A stretch of 64,000 nt of DNA. It comes from Chaenocephalus aceratus. Its lineage: Eukaryota > Chordata > Actinopteri > Perciformes > Channichthyidae. The notes below the pieces were generated by a model. The model saw only the letters and a list, made by a program, of their open reading frames with translations. It was not told the DNA's origin and searched no databases. The position numbers and the translations under genes are program-made. The stretch spans positions 3,584,440 to 3,648,439 of the forward strand of contig CM043807.1 in NCBI GenBank assembly GCA_023974075.1, given 5' to 3'. Shown in pieces: positions 33,830-44,838 of this stretch (its first letter is position 1; each line of letters opens with the position of its first letter).

Positions 33830-34879
33830 TAGGGGTCGACCGATTATCGGCCAGGCCGATTATCGGGGCCGATATTCCTCATTTGACCGATTATCGGTAT
33901 CGGCCTTTTTTTTATAAAATTGCCGATAACACTTTGGCTCTGATGCGGCCGTTTCTCTGTCTGCAGTCACCACTCTCTGTACACGAGCAATGTCCCGCCC
34001 ACAGCGCTATCTGATAGGCTATTACTGAAGTGTCAATCAACACTGAAGATTTTCCGGGCGGAAGCCAGAGAGGCGGGACCTTCTCAGATTACAGGCAGGT
34101 GCGAAGAACACAGACACAGACAGAGGCAAGCAGCAGCGCTGAGCGGCAGAGCCATACATGTGTTTCCTCCCTATGCTGAAGTTGCAAAAACAGCACGATT
34201 TTATGATCCAATTCTATCCGCTTCCCAGTTACACAGGGACGCGGGAAGTCAGTCAGAGTTGGGGTGCGTGCAGCGTCTCGCAGCGGAGTAACTGTGGTGC
34301 GGAGGGGGGGCTGCGAGTGGAGCCTCGCAGTTTTTCAGGTTGATATGTGAAGCTCATTAGCTAGCCAACATGTATTTAGCAAATGTTTAGCCAAATATTA
34401 GAAGTGAGGCTACTAGACTAACGTTAGGTCTACTGTAATAGCCTCACTTTTAATAGTTTGCAAAACATTAGCTAGCACTAGTGTTTTGCAGTTGCTAGCA
34501 ACTTATTGGGATTGTATGCTAGACAGACAGATATAATAAATTAAGCATTATTGTTAGTTAAGCATGTCAGCCTGCAGCCCCACTTCTTGTCTCTCTCTCT
34601 AACTCATAGCAGATGCCTGCACTAAAGAAAAGGGCTCAGAGAGGAAACCAGTTGTAAGATGTTTAAAAGTTCATTAAACATAATATAGGCTATGCTTAAA
34701 TGCATTTCAAAGAAGTTGTGTTGAGTTGTGATGGAGTTTGTTATTCTACATTTTGACACCAAGATTTTCTGATTTTACTGCAAATGTATATCGGTTCCAA
34801 ATATCGGTTATCGGTCTCCTTGATTACTAATAATCGGTATCGGTATCGGCCTTGAAAAAGCCATATCGGTCGATCCCTA
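33830..34879. mobile_element. hAT element (1050 bp), TSD GTTTAGAG
   Basis: Ends TAGGGGTCGACCGATTATCGG (33830) and the inverse of CCATATCGGTCGATCCCTA (34879). Exact GTTTAGAG duplications flank it (33822-33829, 34880-34887). The sub-terminal regions are rich in ATCGGTATCGGCC words in both orientations. The body has no recognisable coding sequence. Confidence 0.92.
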
Positions 34880-34935
34880 GTTTAGAGCCATGTGGGACAA
34901 AACCTGATCCTGCCCCTCCCTCTGACTGTCTAAGT

Positions 34936-36141
34936 CAGGGGTCTGCAACCTTTTTGACCAAAAGAGCCATTTTGCTCCTTTTTCCCAAAAAATTTTTTGT
35001 CTGGAGCCGCAACACATATTTCATAGTTTTTTATTGTTGTATCAGACAAAAACTACAGTTTGCATTTATTATGCTATTACATGATATAAAACTGTTAACC
35101 TCTAATAAGAAACAAAGAACCCTTATAAGGAGAATTAAAAATAATACACAGGCCTACTTTAAAATAAATTAAACACAGCACTTCGGGAGTCCTCTGCACA
35201 TTTGAAGGGAAAAAAAAAATTATTAAAATGGGCCCACTTTGAAATAAATAAAACATATAGCTGCACCCTCAAAAGAGTTAAAGGTAAGAATGGAGAAACC
35301 AGCTCCAGTGCGCTAGAATTTGAAAATACACAACCGGGAAAAATATGCCTCTTCCTTCAGACTTGCTTACAGAGTCCCTCCTCCAACACACACGGACACA
35401 CACATGACCAATGAGGGCACGAGATAAGCTTGTGCACAGATGGAAGGCTGACAGGCAGGTAGGCCATCCAGTTACTTTAGCCGGGCCGAGGCAGATGATT
35501 GGTCGTGCTTTTTACAGCCCCACGGCTTCCACAGATTAATTTGTGTATGTATTTATTGTCAAAGCATTTAATATATTCATTGCTATCGGGATGTTAAGAG
35601 CATTCCATGGAATATAACAAAAAGTGTTTTCTGAAATAAATGACATACCCCATTGAATTATGACTGAAGATCGTCAGCTGGCTTCCTCTCCCGTGTTGGT
35701 CCTCGATACGTAAAGGCTGCACCACCGTTGACAACTTCTCTCTACATATCAGACATACCGGTAAACCAGCATTGTTTGCTGTGAAAGCATATAACTCTGT
35801 CCACGCAGAATTAAATCCTGTGTTCCTCCGGTACTTTTCTTTGATGTATCCATAGATCGCTCATCGAGCCGGGGGTCAGGTTATTCGCCTCCAAGAAAAG
35901 GCGCTCGCGCGGGACCGGAGCAGGATGTGACGCATATTTTAGTTGACCTAATTAAAACCGTTTTGTTTTTTATTTATGTGTCACAGTATCACCTCAAAAT
36001 ACAAGATACGAAACATTTTCAACCATGCAACAAAATATAAATAGTCCTACAAATACTTTTATTTTATTTCCTTCTTATTTTTGTCTAAACTCAAGGGAGC
36101 CAGAGCAGAGGGCTTAAAGGGCCGCGGGTTGCCAACCCCTG
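34936..36141 (-). mobile_element. hAT element with BED-finger remnant, second copy; TSD GTCTAAGT
   Basis: Same family as 6432-7630 in opposite orientation. Ends are CAGGGGTCTGCAACC (34936) and ...GGTTGCCAACCCCTG (36141), with exact GTCTAAGT duplications (34928-34935, 36142-36149). The minus strand around 35825-35690 keeps a frame reading AFTANNAGLPVCLI-like residues, the BED CxxC half. It is about 90 percent identical to the first copy, with a local replacement at 35363-35378 relative to the hairpin in the other. Confidence 0.92.
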
Positions 36142-36895
36142 GTCTAAGTGAACGGTGACTGCAAAAACTACACTGCGCATGCTCAGAGTATTTTCCTATT
36201 TAATGTGTGTGGCAAAAAATAATGACCATAGGGGCAAAGTGCTGCCATCCCCACCATACGTCATCTCACATCATTCAGAGCTGATTGGCTGTAAGTACGT
36301 GTGCCGCGAAAAGTGTGGTGTGTGAAGAGGAGGAGAGAGAGCTGCAGTGAGGCGTCCTAAAACCAGGAAGTAAGCTGCGCATGACTTCCCTCGACAAAAA
36401 AGCAACGAGATTTCTCCATAGGATTTTAGAAAATAGCTCAAAATAAGATCTGTGGGAAACGTAGCTGTTAGATAAATGCACGTTTTGTTCAGCCGGATAA
36501 TATCCACATGTCTACCCTACTTTTATCATTTTCGAATCAAAAATCTATTGATTAGATTAGATTTATGATAGACTTTTGAAACTACAAGAAGATAAGGAGG
36601 ACTTTTACAAAAAAGTAAGAGATGTTTGTCCAGAAGGATAGGCACATGGACTTCATCTTCAAGTCAAGGTAAGACTGCAATTTTATTGAAAATGGGATCT
36701 TACTAAGAGAGAACAATTCAATATTTAAATGATAAAATAACCTCTCTGCAGAAGCTTATATATAGACATCTGAGTTTTTTGTGCCCCACCACTTTTGTAC
36801 ATATAGAAACGCCACTGCTTATTATACATCCATGGTGTGGAGGGGGAGTGGGCTATCAAGCCCTCAAACAGCGAGTCTGCAGCATGGATGTATAA

Positions 36896-37690
36896 TAAGC
36901 ACAGAAATCTAGGTGTAGTCATGGACTCTGACCTGAGTTTCAACAGTCACATTAAAACAGTTACTAAATCAGCCTACTATCACCTAAAGAATATATCTAG
37001 GATTAAAAGACTAATGTCACAGCAGGATTTGGAAAAACTTGTCCATGCTTTTATCTTCAGTAGACTCGACTACTGCAATGGTGTCTTCGCAGGTCTCACT
37101 AAAACATCTATTAGGAAGCTGCAGCTGATTCAGAACGCCGCTGCTCGAGTCCTCACTGACACTAAGAAAGTGGATCACATCACTCCTGTTCTGAAGTCTT
37201 TCCACTGGCTTCCTGTGTGTCAAAGAATAGATTTCAAAATACTGCTGCTGGTTTATAAAGCACTGAATGGTTTAGGCCCAAAATACATTTCTGAGCTCGT
37301 GCTAAATGATGAACCATCCAGATCTCTCAGGTCTTCAGGGACTGGTCAGCTTTCTGTCCCCAGAGTCAGAACTAAACATGGAGAAGCAGCGTTCAGTTAT
37401 TATGCTCCAAATATCTGGAACAAACTCCCAGAAACCTGCAGGTCCGCTGCAACTCTGACTACTTTTAAATCCAGGCTGAAGACTTTTCTTTTTGCCGCTG
37501 CTTTTAATTGATATATTCATATCTTAAACTGCACTGTAACTTTTATCCATGTATTTTTCTTTTTATGTTTATTTTATTAGCTTTTATTTGTAATGACTGA
37601 TTTTAAATGCCATTTTCTTAATGTCTTTCGTTTTTTGTAAAGCACTTTGAATTGCCTTGTGTTGAAAAGTGCTATATAAATAAACTTGCC
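36896..37690 (+). mobile_element. L2/Rex1-group LINE, 5'-truncated, with open C-terminal frame
   Basis: An open frame from about 36903 to the stop at 37509-37511 encodes the reverse-transcriptase C-terminal region: RNLGVVMDSDLSFNSHIK, FSRLDYCNGVFAGL, LQLIQNAAARVLT, FHWLPVCQRIDFKILLL and IWNKLPETCRSAATL, ending FKSRLKTFLFAAAFN. The 3' UTR ends with AGTGCTATATAAATAAACTT and repeated CTTGC units near 37690. With no interior stop or frameshift over about 200 codons, this is one of the youngest LINE pieces here. The catalytic palm is missing. Confidence 0.85.
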
Positions 37691-37699
37691 TTGCCTTGC

Positions 37700-38170
37700 T
37701 CAGACAGTGCTCCGACACTGAGCCCTGCTCACACAGCGCTCTGGTTCCTGCCAGAGTGACTCCGGCGATCACAGTGACTAATACCAAACGTAGTTAACGT
37801 ACCTTTATACGGTCTGTGTTAACGTAGCTGCCTGAAGGGAGTCCGGAATCAGGAAGAGAAATAACACCCTGCGCGTCATGATGGCATAGAATAGAAAACA
37901 CAGACGGTGTCTTTATTCTTTTTAATGTTTTTTGTAACAAAAAGACAAAGGTGAAGAGGATGAATTGTAATGACTGAGGATCTTCTCATTTAGCTCTACC
38001 ACAAGTTAAAGGTGTCATTTGGGTTGTTTATTAAGACTAAAAGCATTTACACAGCAAAAACACAAAACAAGCTGTTCAGTTTAGGTGGGAAGGAGTACAG
38101 GAAGAAATGACAACTCAAATGTTACATTATTTGTTATGAAATGAGCTCACCAACATCCCTCTCCCATTTC
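37700..38170 (-). other. Possible 3' region of ipo8, unproven
   Basis: This non-repetitive stretch lies 3' of the last recognised ipo8 exon on the minus strand, and contains AATAAA in minus orientation (37912-37917). It could hold the 3' UTR, but I found no C-terminal importin coding sequence, so the assignment is speculative. Confidence 0.25.
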
Positions 38171-38183
38171 ATGCGAGTCATCA

Positions 38184-38465
<282 letters not shown>

Positions 38466-38519
38466 GATTCTGCCGTCCATCTTTCTCCACAGCATCTGAA
38501 AAACACACATCAGATTGAG

Positions 38520-39711
38520 TTCCAAAAAATACTACGTTTGAAATGGTAAACAAAAGGTACATCACCAAAATGTGGGAAGATCTAAAGATTTCTACTCATA
38601 TTGACTAAAATCAAACTTTTTAGAATTGTTTAATAGTACTATAATTTGCTTTAAATTGGAATAATGCTACCTACTAGCTTGAAGCCCTAATTACTAATTG
38701 GTGTCAGAAAAGTAATGGAAATAAAATACATATGTGTATTCTTTAGCTTCAAAGTCAAATGGAATAACAAATATAAATACACATCTCTGTTTCTTAAGTT
38801 TTTTTGTGCTTATACTTTTAAAGGAATTGGTCAACATTGTGGATAATAATTGTTATTTCAAGATTAATCTTGAGCTAGATACCCGATGGTTAGCCCAGCT
38901 TAGAGTCAACATGGCCATCCTGGGTTCTTTCAAATTTCACAATACACAAAACCTCTTAAGCTCACTAATCATTATTATTATATATTTATTGAACAAGGAC
39001 TAGAATAGATGGCGCCTCGGCGGGGTACATCTCCATTTAGAGCAGATATTTTGTTCTGTTCCGAATGGGGACAAAGCTTCTCAAAGTGCAGTGGCATGAT
39101 ATCTGATCTTGGAAACCAATCACATCTTTGAGAAAAGAATGAGATCGTCAAAGCGGAGGAGATTGAATTTGGATTGTATATTGCAATGATGGTGTTTTCA
39201 TTAATTATTCTAAAAATGTGAAAGCTTGTTTGAAAAGAATCTCAACCGGTTTAAGCAGAGTCTTACTGACCTTAGACCAGCAGGTGGTGCAATGCTGAAG
39301 ATATGAGTCATGCTGTTTGATGCTGCTACTGTTAATGACTTCCTAATATGTCTACATTCAAAGATGTTATATTCAGTTTTCAACTCGTGTTTTTAATCAA
39401 TATGTATGTCGTTTTTTGAAACTGTATACAAACAAAAATCTAAAAATATCAATTTTAAATTGTAGTTGCTTATACGCTGGAATTATTTCTTGGTCACCCG
39501 TGTTTCCAGCAGCCTGATGGATCTTTACAGCGCATGTTGCCAGAATTGGTTTGTGAACACAATTTATTATGTCTCAAATGGAATCAAACTTTAAAAATGT
39601 TCCGTTCTTTTTTTTAAGTAAACGTTCTTCTGCCAAGCTTATTGAATCGCTTTTTATAAGCATATTTTGAGGCAGGAAACAATTTAATGATATTTTTCAT
39701 ATACATCTACA
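38520..39711. other. Sequence 3' of recognised ipo8 exons, nothing assigned
   Basis: AT-rich DNA with no exon, element ends or repeats recognised. Confidence 0.5.
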
Positions 39712-39712
39712 T

Positions 39713-39810
39713 AGGCCTGTGCAATTAATCGTATTTAATCTCCATTACGATTTTGGCTTGCAATGATTACGAAAACTACGTAATCGAAATAAAACGATTA
39801 TTTTGCCTGA
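39713..39810. mobile_element. Terminal fragment of a TAGGGCTGTGCAATTAATCG hAT
   Basis: TAGGCCTGTGCAATTAATCG and the following AATCGTAATC-like words match the ends of 15625-16372 and 54857-56705. Only about 100 bp is present. Confidence 0.65.
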
Positions 39811-39925
39811 CACAGCCTTTCGATCTCCACTTCATATATCTTTACGAATCAGCTGTGTCATCCTGCTTGTCTCCTCCTTTTGTGATTATGTCTAGTCTAT
39901 TCTTAACACTCTACATCCCTCTTCT

Positions 39926-40117
<192 letters not shown>

Positions 40118-40125
40118 TCTCTCAC

Positions 40126-40248
40126 CACTTGGCAGCACTGCTCCTCCTCTGCTGAGAAACACTGTAGATCTCCTGCAGCTGTTTCTTCTGGTCGTCGCTG
40201 AGTGGCGCAGTCAGACTCTGGTACCATGCTGCATCAGCATTCTGGATC
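40126..40248 (-). CDS. ipo8: ipo8 exon 14 in this window
   Basis: Minus-strand exon with acceptor ACGTGTGTTAG, ending at AAGTG before donor GTGAGAGA. It encodes IQNADAAWYQSLTAPLSDDQ and KKQLQEIYSVSQQRRSSAAK, the conserved segment after the acidic region of importin-7/8 (compare SRDAAWYQLLMAPLS in the paralogue). The exact end is uncertain: with the donor at 40125 the exon leaves TG as a partial codon, and no exon that continues it was found. Confidence 0.85.
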
Positions 40249-40770
40249 CTAACACACGTGAGTTTAGATCAGGAAATGTCAGATCAAATCATTAGTAAGT
40301 GTTTCAGTGACAAAGCAGCTGTGGTAAAAACAAACCCGCGGCTGAACCTGAAAACTAAATAAAAAAAATTGTATTTGCAGATTACTCCAGCTAACAATAT
40401 TGGGTATTCCCAGAATCATTTTTTTATTTAGAAATAATACCTTATCAGTTTGTTTGTTTATTTATTTAATATGTTCTACATTGCTTTTTATTAATTTTTT
40501 CCTTCTTATTTATTTTCATCGTTGTGAGTTTAATTATTATTTCAGCCATGGAAATTGCCTTGCAATATTTGTATTGGTGTATACGAGTGCATTTGTGTAC
40601 TTATACACTTGAACACTTGGTGCTTATGTATATTTTGTGTGTGTATGAACATGTAGAATGTAAAAAAAGTAACTTGAAATTAAGTGTTCACAATGTTTAT
40701 ATGCATATATTATTATTATTATTGTTTATTTGCCAAGTACATGTGTACATATGTATATATAGTATTTTCC

Positions 40771-42249
40771 TTTGCCGAGATAATCCATCCCACCTCACAG
40801 GTGTTGCATATCAAAATGCTGATTAGACAGCATGATTATTGCACAGGTGTGCCTTAGGCTGGCCCAATAAAAGGCCACTCTGAAATGTTCAGTTTTATCA
40901 CACAGCACAATGCCACAGATGTCGCAAGTTTTGAGGGAGCGTGCAATTAGCCTGCTGACAGCAGGAATGTCCACCAGAGCTGTTGCCCGTGAATTGAATG
41001 TTCATCTCTCTACCATAAGCCGTCTCCAAAGGCGTTTCAGAGAATTTGGCAGTACATCCAACCGGCCTCACAACCGCAGACCACGTGTAACCACACCAGC
41101 CCAGGACCTCCACATCCAGCATGTTCACCTCCAAGATGGTCTGAGACCAGCCACTCGACAGCTGCTGCAACAATCGGTTTGCATAACCAAAGAATTTCTG
41201 CACAAACTGCCAGAAACCGTCTCAGGGATGCTCATCTGCATGCTCGTCGTCCTCATCGGGGTCTCCACCTGACTCCGGTTCGTCGTCGTAACCGACTTGA
41301 GTGGGCACATGCTCACATTCGATGGCGTCTGGCGCGTTGGAGAGGTGTTCTCTTCACGGATGAATCCAGGTTTTCACTGTTCAGGGCAGATGGCAGACAG
41401 CGTGTGTGGCGTCGTGTGGATGAGCAGTTTTCTGATGTCAATGTTGTGAATCGAGTGGCCCATGGTGGTGGTGGGGTTATGGTATGGGCAGGCGTATGTT
41501 ATGGACGACGAACACAGGTGGCATTTTATTGATGGCATTGTGAATGCACAGAGATACCGTGACGAGATCCTGAGGCCCATTGTTGTGCCATTCATCCACG
41601 ACCATCACCTCATGTTGCAGCATGATAATGCACGGCCCCATGTTGCAAGGATCTGTACACAATTCCTGGAGGCTGAAAACATCCCAGTTCTTGCATGGCC
41701 AGCATTCTCACCGGACATGTCACTCATTGAGCATGTTTGGGATGCTCTGGATCGGCGTATACGACAGCGTGTTCCAGTTCCTGCCAATATCCAGCAACTT
41801 GGCCCAGCCATTGAAGAGGAGTGGACCCAACATTCCACAGGCCACAATCAACAACCTGATCAACTCTATGCGAAGGAGATGTGTTGCACTGCGTGAGGCA
41901 AATGGTGGTCACACCAGATACTGACTGGTTTTCGGACCCCCCCAGACCCTCCCAATAAAGCAACACTGCACGTTTCAGAGTGGCCTTTTATTGTGGCCAG
42001 CCTAAGGCACACCTGTGCAATAATCATGCTGTCTAATCAGCATCTTGATATGCCACACCTGTGAGGTGGGATGGATTATCTCGGCAAAGCAGAAGTGCTC
42101 ACTATCACAGATTTTTTCAGATTTGTGAACAATATTTGAGAGAAATGGTTATTTTGTGTATATAGAAAATGTTTTAGATCTTTGAGTTCATCTCATGAAA
42201 AATGGGAGCAAAAAACAAAAGTGTTGCATTTATATTTTTGTTCAGTGTA
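40771..42249 (+). mobile_element. Tc1-like transposon with long terminal inverted repeats, left end truncated
   Basis: The left inverted repeat (about 40771-40890, starting CTTTGCCGAGATAATCCATC) pairs with the right one (about 41963-42092), and the right outer segment continues to the terminus ...GTTCAGTGTA near 42249. The corresponding outer 160 bp on the left is missing. A transposase pseudogene lies between them. It lies in the ipo8 intron between exons 13 and 14, antisense to the gene. Confidence 0.9.
40910..41925 (+). pseudogene. Tc1-like transposase (DD34E), frameshifted
   Basis: Starts MPQMSQVLRERAISLLTAGM, a helix-turn-helix DNA-binding region with STRAVARELNVHLSTISRL. The frame breaks near 41155, continues from about 41180 with SAQTARNRLRDAHLHARRP, breaks again near 41512 and near 41828. 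All three acidic residues are still encoded: D in FTDES (41359-41361), D in QHDNARPHVA (41624-41626) and E in SLIEHVWD (41729-41731), with 34 residues between the last two. Three one-base indels inactivate it; the rest is well preserved, so the copy is fairly recent. Confidence 0.92.
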
Positions 42250-42506
42250 TATATATACATATGCATTTATTTTTTTCTTGCCCTAATTTTTATTTATTTT
42301 CTTTATTTCTTTGTACTCCTTAATTTCTATACATTTTTGACGCAATAATGCCAATGGTTGTATTAGGATGATTCAAGGGAGGGCTACTTCCCAATAAGCT
42401 ATGCTTCAGCCCTCCCGCTTCTACTAATTTTGTTCATCTTTGTGCGTATGAATTATACTTTTTTTAATTATTATGAATTAGTAGAATAAAAAAAAAAAAA
42501 CCTCAC

Positions 42507-42740
42507 TTACTTAGCAGGGCGGAGGTGAAGAAGCTATACTCGTCCTCTCCGTTGTCGTAGTCCAGCGGAGTGCTGTACTCCTCCAGGGCGTTCCCTCAAA
42601 CCCGTCGTCATCCCAATAATCCTCGTCGTCGTCGTCCTCCTCCTCCTCCTCCTCCTCCTCCTCCCCGGCCTGACTGCTGGACTGATGCTGCATGGCGCTC
42701 TGGTTCTCGCTCACCTCATCTTCATCACTGGGAATCTCCT
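42507..42740 (-). CDS. ipo8: ipo8 exon 13: acidic C-terminal region, one base missing
   Basis: Acceptor GTATGGACAG precedes EEIPSDEDEVSENQSAMQHQ, then SSSQAGEEEEEEEEEDDDDE and DYWDDDGFEGT, the acidic stretch of importin-7/8. After GFEGT (near 42590) the conserved continuation ALEEYSTPLDYDNGEDEYSF is found only in another frame; the observed GGA-AC-GCC would be GGA-ACN-GCC in an intact gene. In the genomic frame translation ends at 42511. Downstream, donor GTGAGG at 42506 gives a phase that joins exon 14 (SALLSK-IQNADAAW). An alternative donor GTAAGT lies at 42510. Confidence 0.85.
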
Positions 42741-42959
42741 CTGTCCATACACAACATCATACAATCATTTGGATCACAGCCTTCATAATTCCCTATGTCT
42801 TCAGACTTCACTCTCTTGAACCGATGACAGACACTTTACAAAACAAGCGCACGGAACTGCATGATACGAATATTTATCTCATTTTTAGCGGGAACCGTAC
42901 TGGCAGCAAAGCCCCGGCAGCTGTTAGGTCACTGTAGACCCATTTTACAATGAAAGGTA

Positions 42960-43091
42960 CATTTTACAGTCCTTACCTATTCTTTAAAGTTGAGCTTTTT
43001 TATATTTGTACAATTTTATAATGTGCATTTTTTCCAGTGATAAAATTGCTAAATTGCATCCACTACAGTTGACTGTGGTCCTAACAACTTA
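42960..43091. other. ipo8 intron sequence
   Basis: Short unassigned intron stretch preceding the inverted-repeat element at 43092. Confidence 0.4.
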
Positions 43092-43745
43092 GGCGCTTTC
43101 ACACCGCAGTACTTTTCCCACAAAGGTTCATGAGAACTTAGTTCATGAGAACTCTTTAGTTCTCATGAACTAAATACAGATCGCGTTCACACCGGAAAAA
43201 GTCCCTGGGGGAGGATTAGGCAAATGAAGCCGCTGACGTCACTTCTTCTTCTTCTGCTTTGGGTTTACTGGCAGGCCGCAACCCACTTCACGGCGTATAA
43301 TGCCGCCCAAAGTCCCCGGAGTTGGGGACTGGCTTCAGGAGAAGCTGCTGGGAGTCCCAGCAGCTTCTACTGAAGCCTTCCGAGTAAATCGCCAGAACGC
43401 CGACACCTCCTCATCTCCACCGCTCCCATGTTTTATTTTGTGTTGCCATAAGTTAGTCTCTCTGCGTTTCTGCGCTGGGCTAATGCTAATGCTAATAATG
43501 CTAATGCGAGGATAATAAAATGGAGGCTTCACAAAACTTTTTGGGAGATTTACGGGCCGTGGTTTGCAATCCGCCCAGCCAATCTTTTTCTCCCACGAAA
43601 GTCCCTGCTCTCTAGCAGGGACTGAAAAGGGGGTGAAAAAGGTTCTCATGAACTAATTTTAGTTCCGGCTCTTTTTGGTGTGAACGTGACATTTCGGAAC
43701 TATATCGGAACTAAAGTGGGAAAGGTACTGCGGTGTGAACGCGCC
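43092..43745 (-). mobile_element. Harbinger-like non-autonomous element, copy 1
   Basis: Ends GGCGCTTTCACACCGCAGTAC (43092) and the inverse of GTACTGCGGTGTGAACGCGCC (43745), with TTA immediately left. The body matches 60607-61183 in inverted orientation and on the minus strand keeps a short coding-like piece (GDEEVSAFWRFTRKASV in one frame), similar to the N-terminus of Myb/MADF-like Harbinger proteins in another frame (EVSALLAIYSE in copy 2). It contains two strong hairpins (43138-43173 and 43331-43377). Superfamily assignment is tentative. Confidence 0.6.
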
Positions 43746-43749
43746 AAAG

Positions 43750-44266
43750 GACATCATTTCACTTGAGCCTTTAAGACTGCATTTTATTAAGGGAAAATCC
43801 TCACGAGAAACAAAGTTAGACCGCTTTATAAAGAGAGAAGAGATATAGTCACCACCGACACTATGTCCACAAAGCGGTTCTGCCTCACATCATCTCACAG
43901 AACACAAACACAACTACCTCACTCACTGAAACACTTATTCCTACACACAAGGTCAAACGCAATGCTAATCTGAATCTGCTCGTTCATGTTAAAAAAGTAT
44001 TGTTTTCCCTGTAAGGAAAACATGTAGTTTTGCTTCTGTTGAATGTGATGAAATCCATGTACTTCAAATACCCGGCCGCAGGAGAAACTCTGAGCTCAGT
44101 GTGCTACAAGATCAGTAGACAAGCTTTCATCACACGAGCCAATCGGTTTTCTTCCTCTGCTCTCTGTCCTGTCTTATTATACTTAGTTTACATACTCTAA
44201 CCCTGTCCTGCACACTTCTTTTATGTCATCTTCATTGTCCTCCAATCGTCCTGATTATTTTCTCAC
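43750..44266. other. ipo8 intron 12-13 remainder
   Basis: Unassigned intron sequence between the element and exon 12. No repeats recognised. Confidence 0.5.
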
Positions 44267-44472
44267 CATTCTGGTCTTCGTCCTGTGCCCCTGCATTGGC
44301 CAGCAGGTCTGGTTTGTTGACGAGGCGGGAGGCGTAGAGGTGTTTGAGGCCCAGGAACAGAAGCAGAACTGAGGGGAGGATCTGGGCAGAGACCCCCTCC
44401 AGTGCTGGGGGCCGGCGGGGCAGCTCCATCAGCACGCTCAGGCCAACGATGCACATCTTACGGTCATGGAGC
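44267..44472 (-). CDS. ipo8: ipo8 exon 12
   Basis: 206 bp with acceptor CTTCCACTCCCCAG and donor GTGAGA. The first base completes a glycine codon begun in exon 11. It encodes LHDRKMCIVGLSVLMELPRR, then PPALEGVSAQILPSVLLLFL and GLKHLYASRLVNKP, leaving phase 1. The block DRKMCI(V/I)GLS and PSxLxLFLGLK is conserved in importin-7 and importin-8 and lies in the late HEAT repeats of the superhelical receptor. Confidence 0.95.
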
Positions 44473-44687
44473 CTGGGGAGTGGAAGAGAGCCCAACGGTT
44501 AATTAAATACACAACATATAAACGGACATAAATATGTTGACCAATCAAACCTACACAAAGCAGAGTTTGTCAAGGATCAAGGATATTATTGTTTCACAGT
44601 GCTGACCAACTCAATGCTGTTGTAATCCCTTTATATTGAATACATAAAACCTGACAAAACATGCATGAGCCCATATTTCTGCTGAAA

Positions 44688-44838
<151 letters not shown>

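Larger units (their letters stand above)
33608..36817. mobile_element. hAT-like element (TIR CAGTGGCGA) carrying two nested hATs; TSD CTTATTAT
   Basis: Ends CAGTGGCGACTGG (33608) and the inverse of GAAACGCCACTG (36817), flanked by exact CTTATTAT duplications (33600-33607, 36818-36825). Removing the two nested elements and one target copy each leaves about 938 bp. The right part (36300-36540) shares TTCAGCCGGATAATATCC-type sequence with the reverse complement of the hAT at 58455-59591, so the two belong to one family. No transposase motif is visible. Confidence 0.88.

Noticed and set aside
36817..36900. 18-bp inverted repeat (36817-36834 and 36883-36900) as an element terminus pair
   Set aside because: The left arm consists of the end of the hAT at 33608-36817, its target duplication and the host repeat, and the right arm abuts a LINE; no duplication flanks it, so a separate element is not supported.
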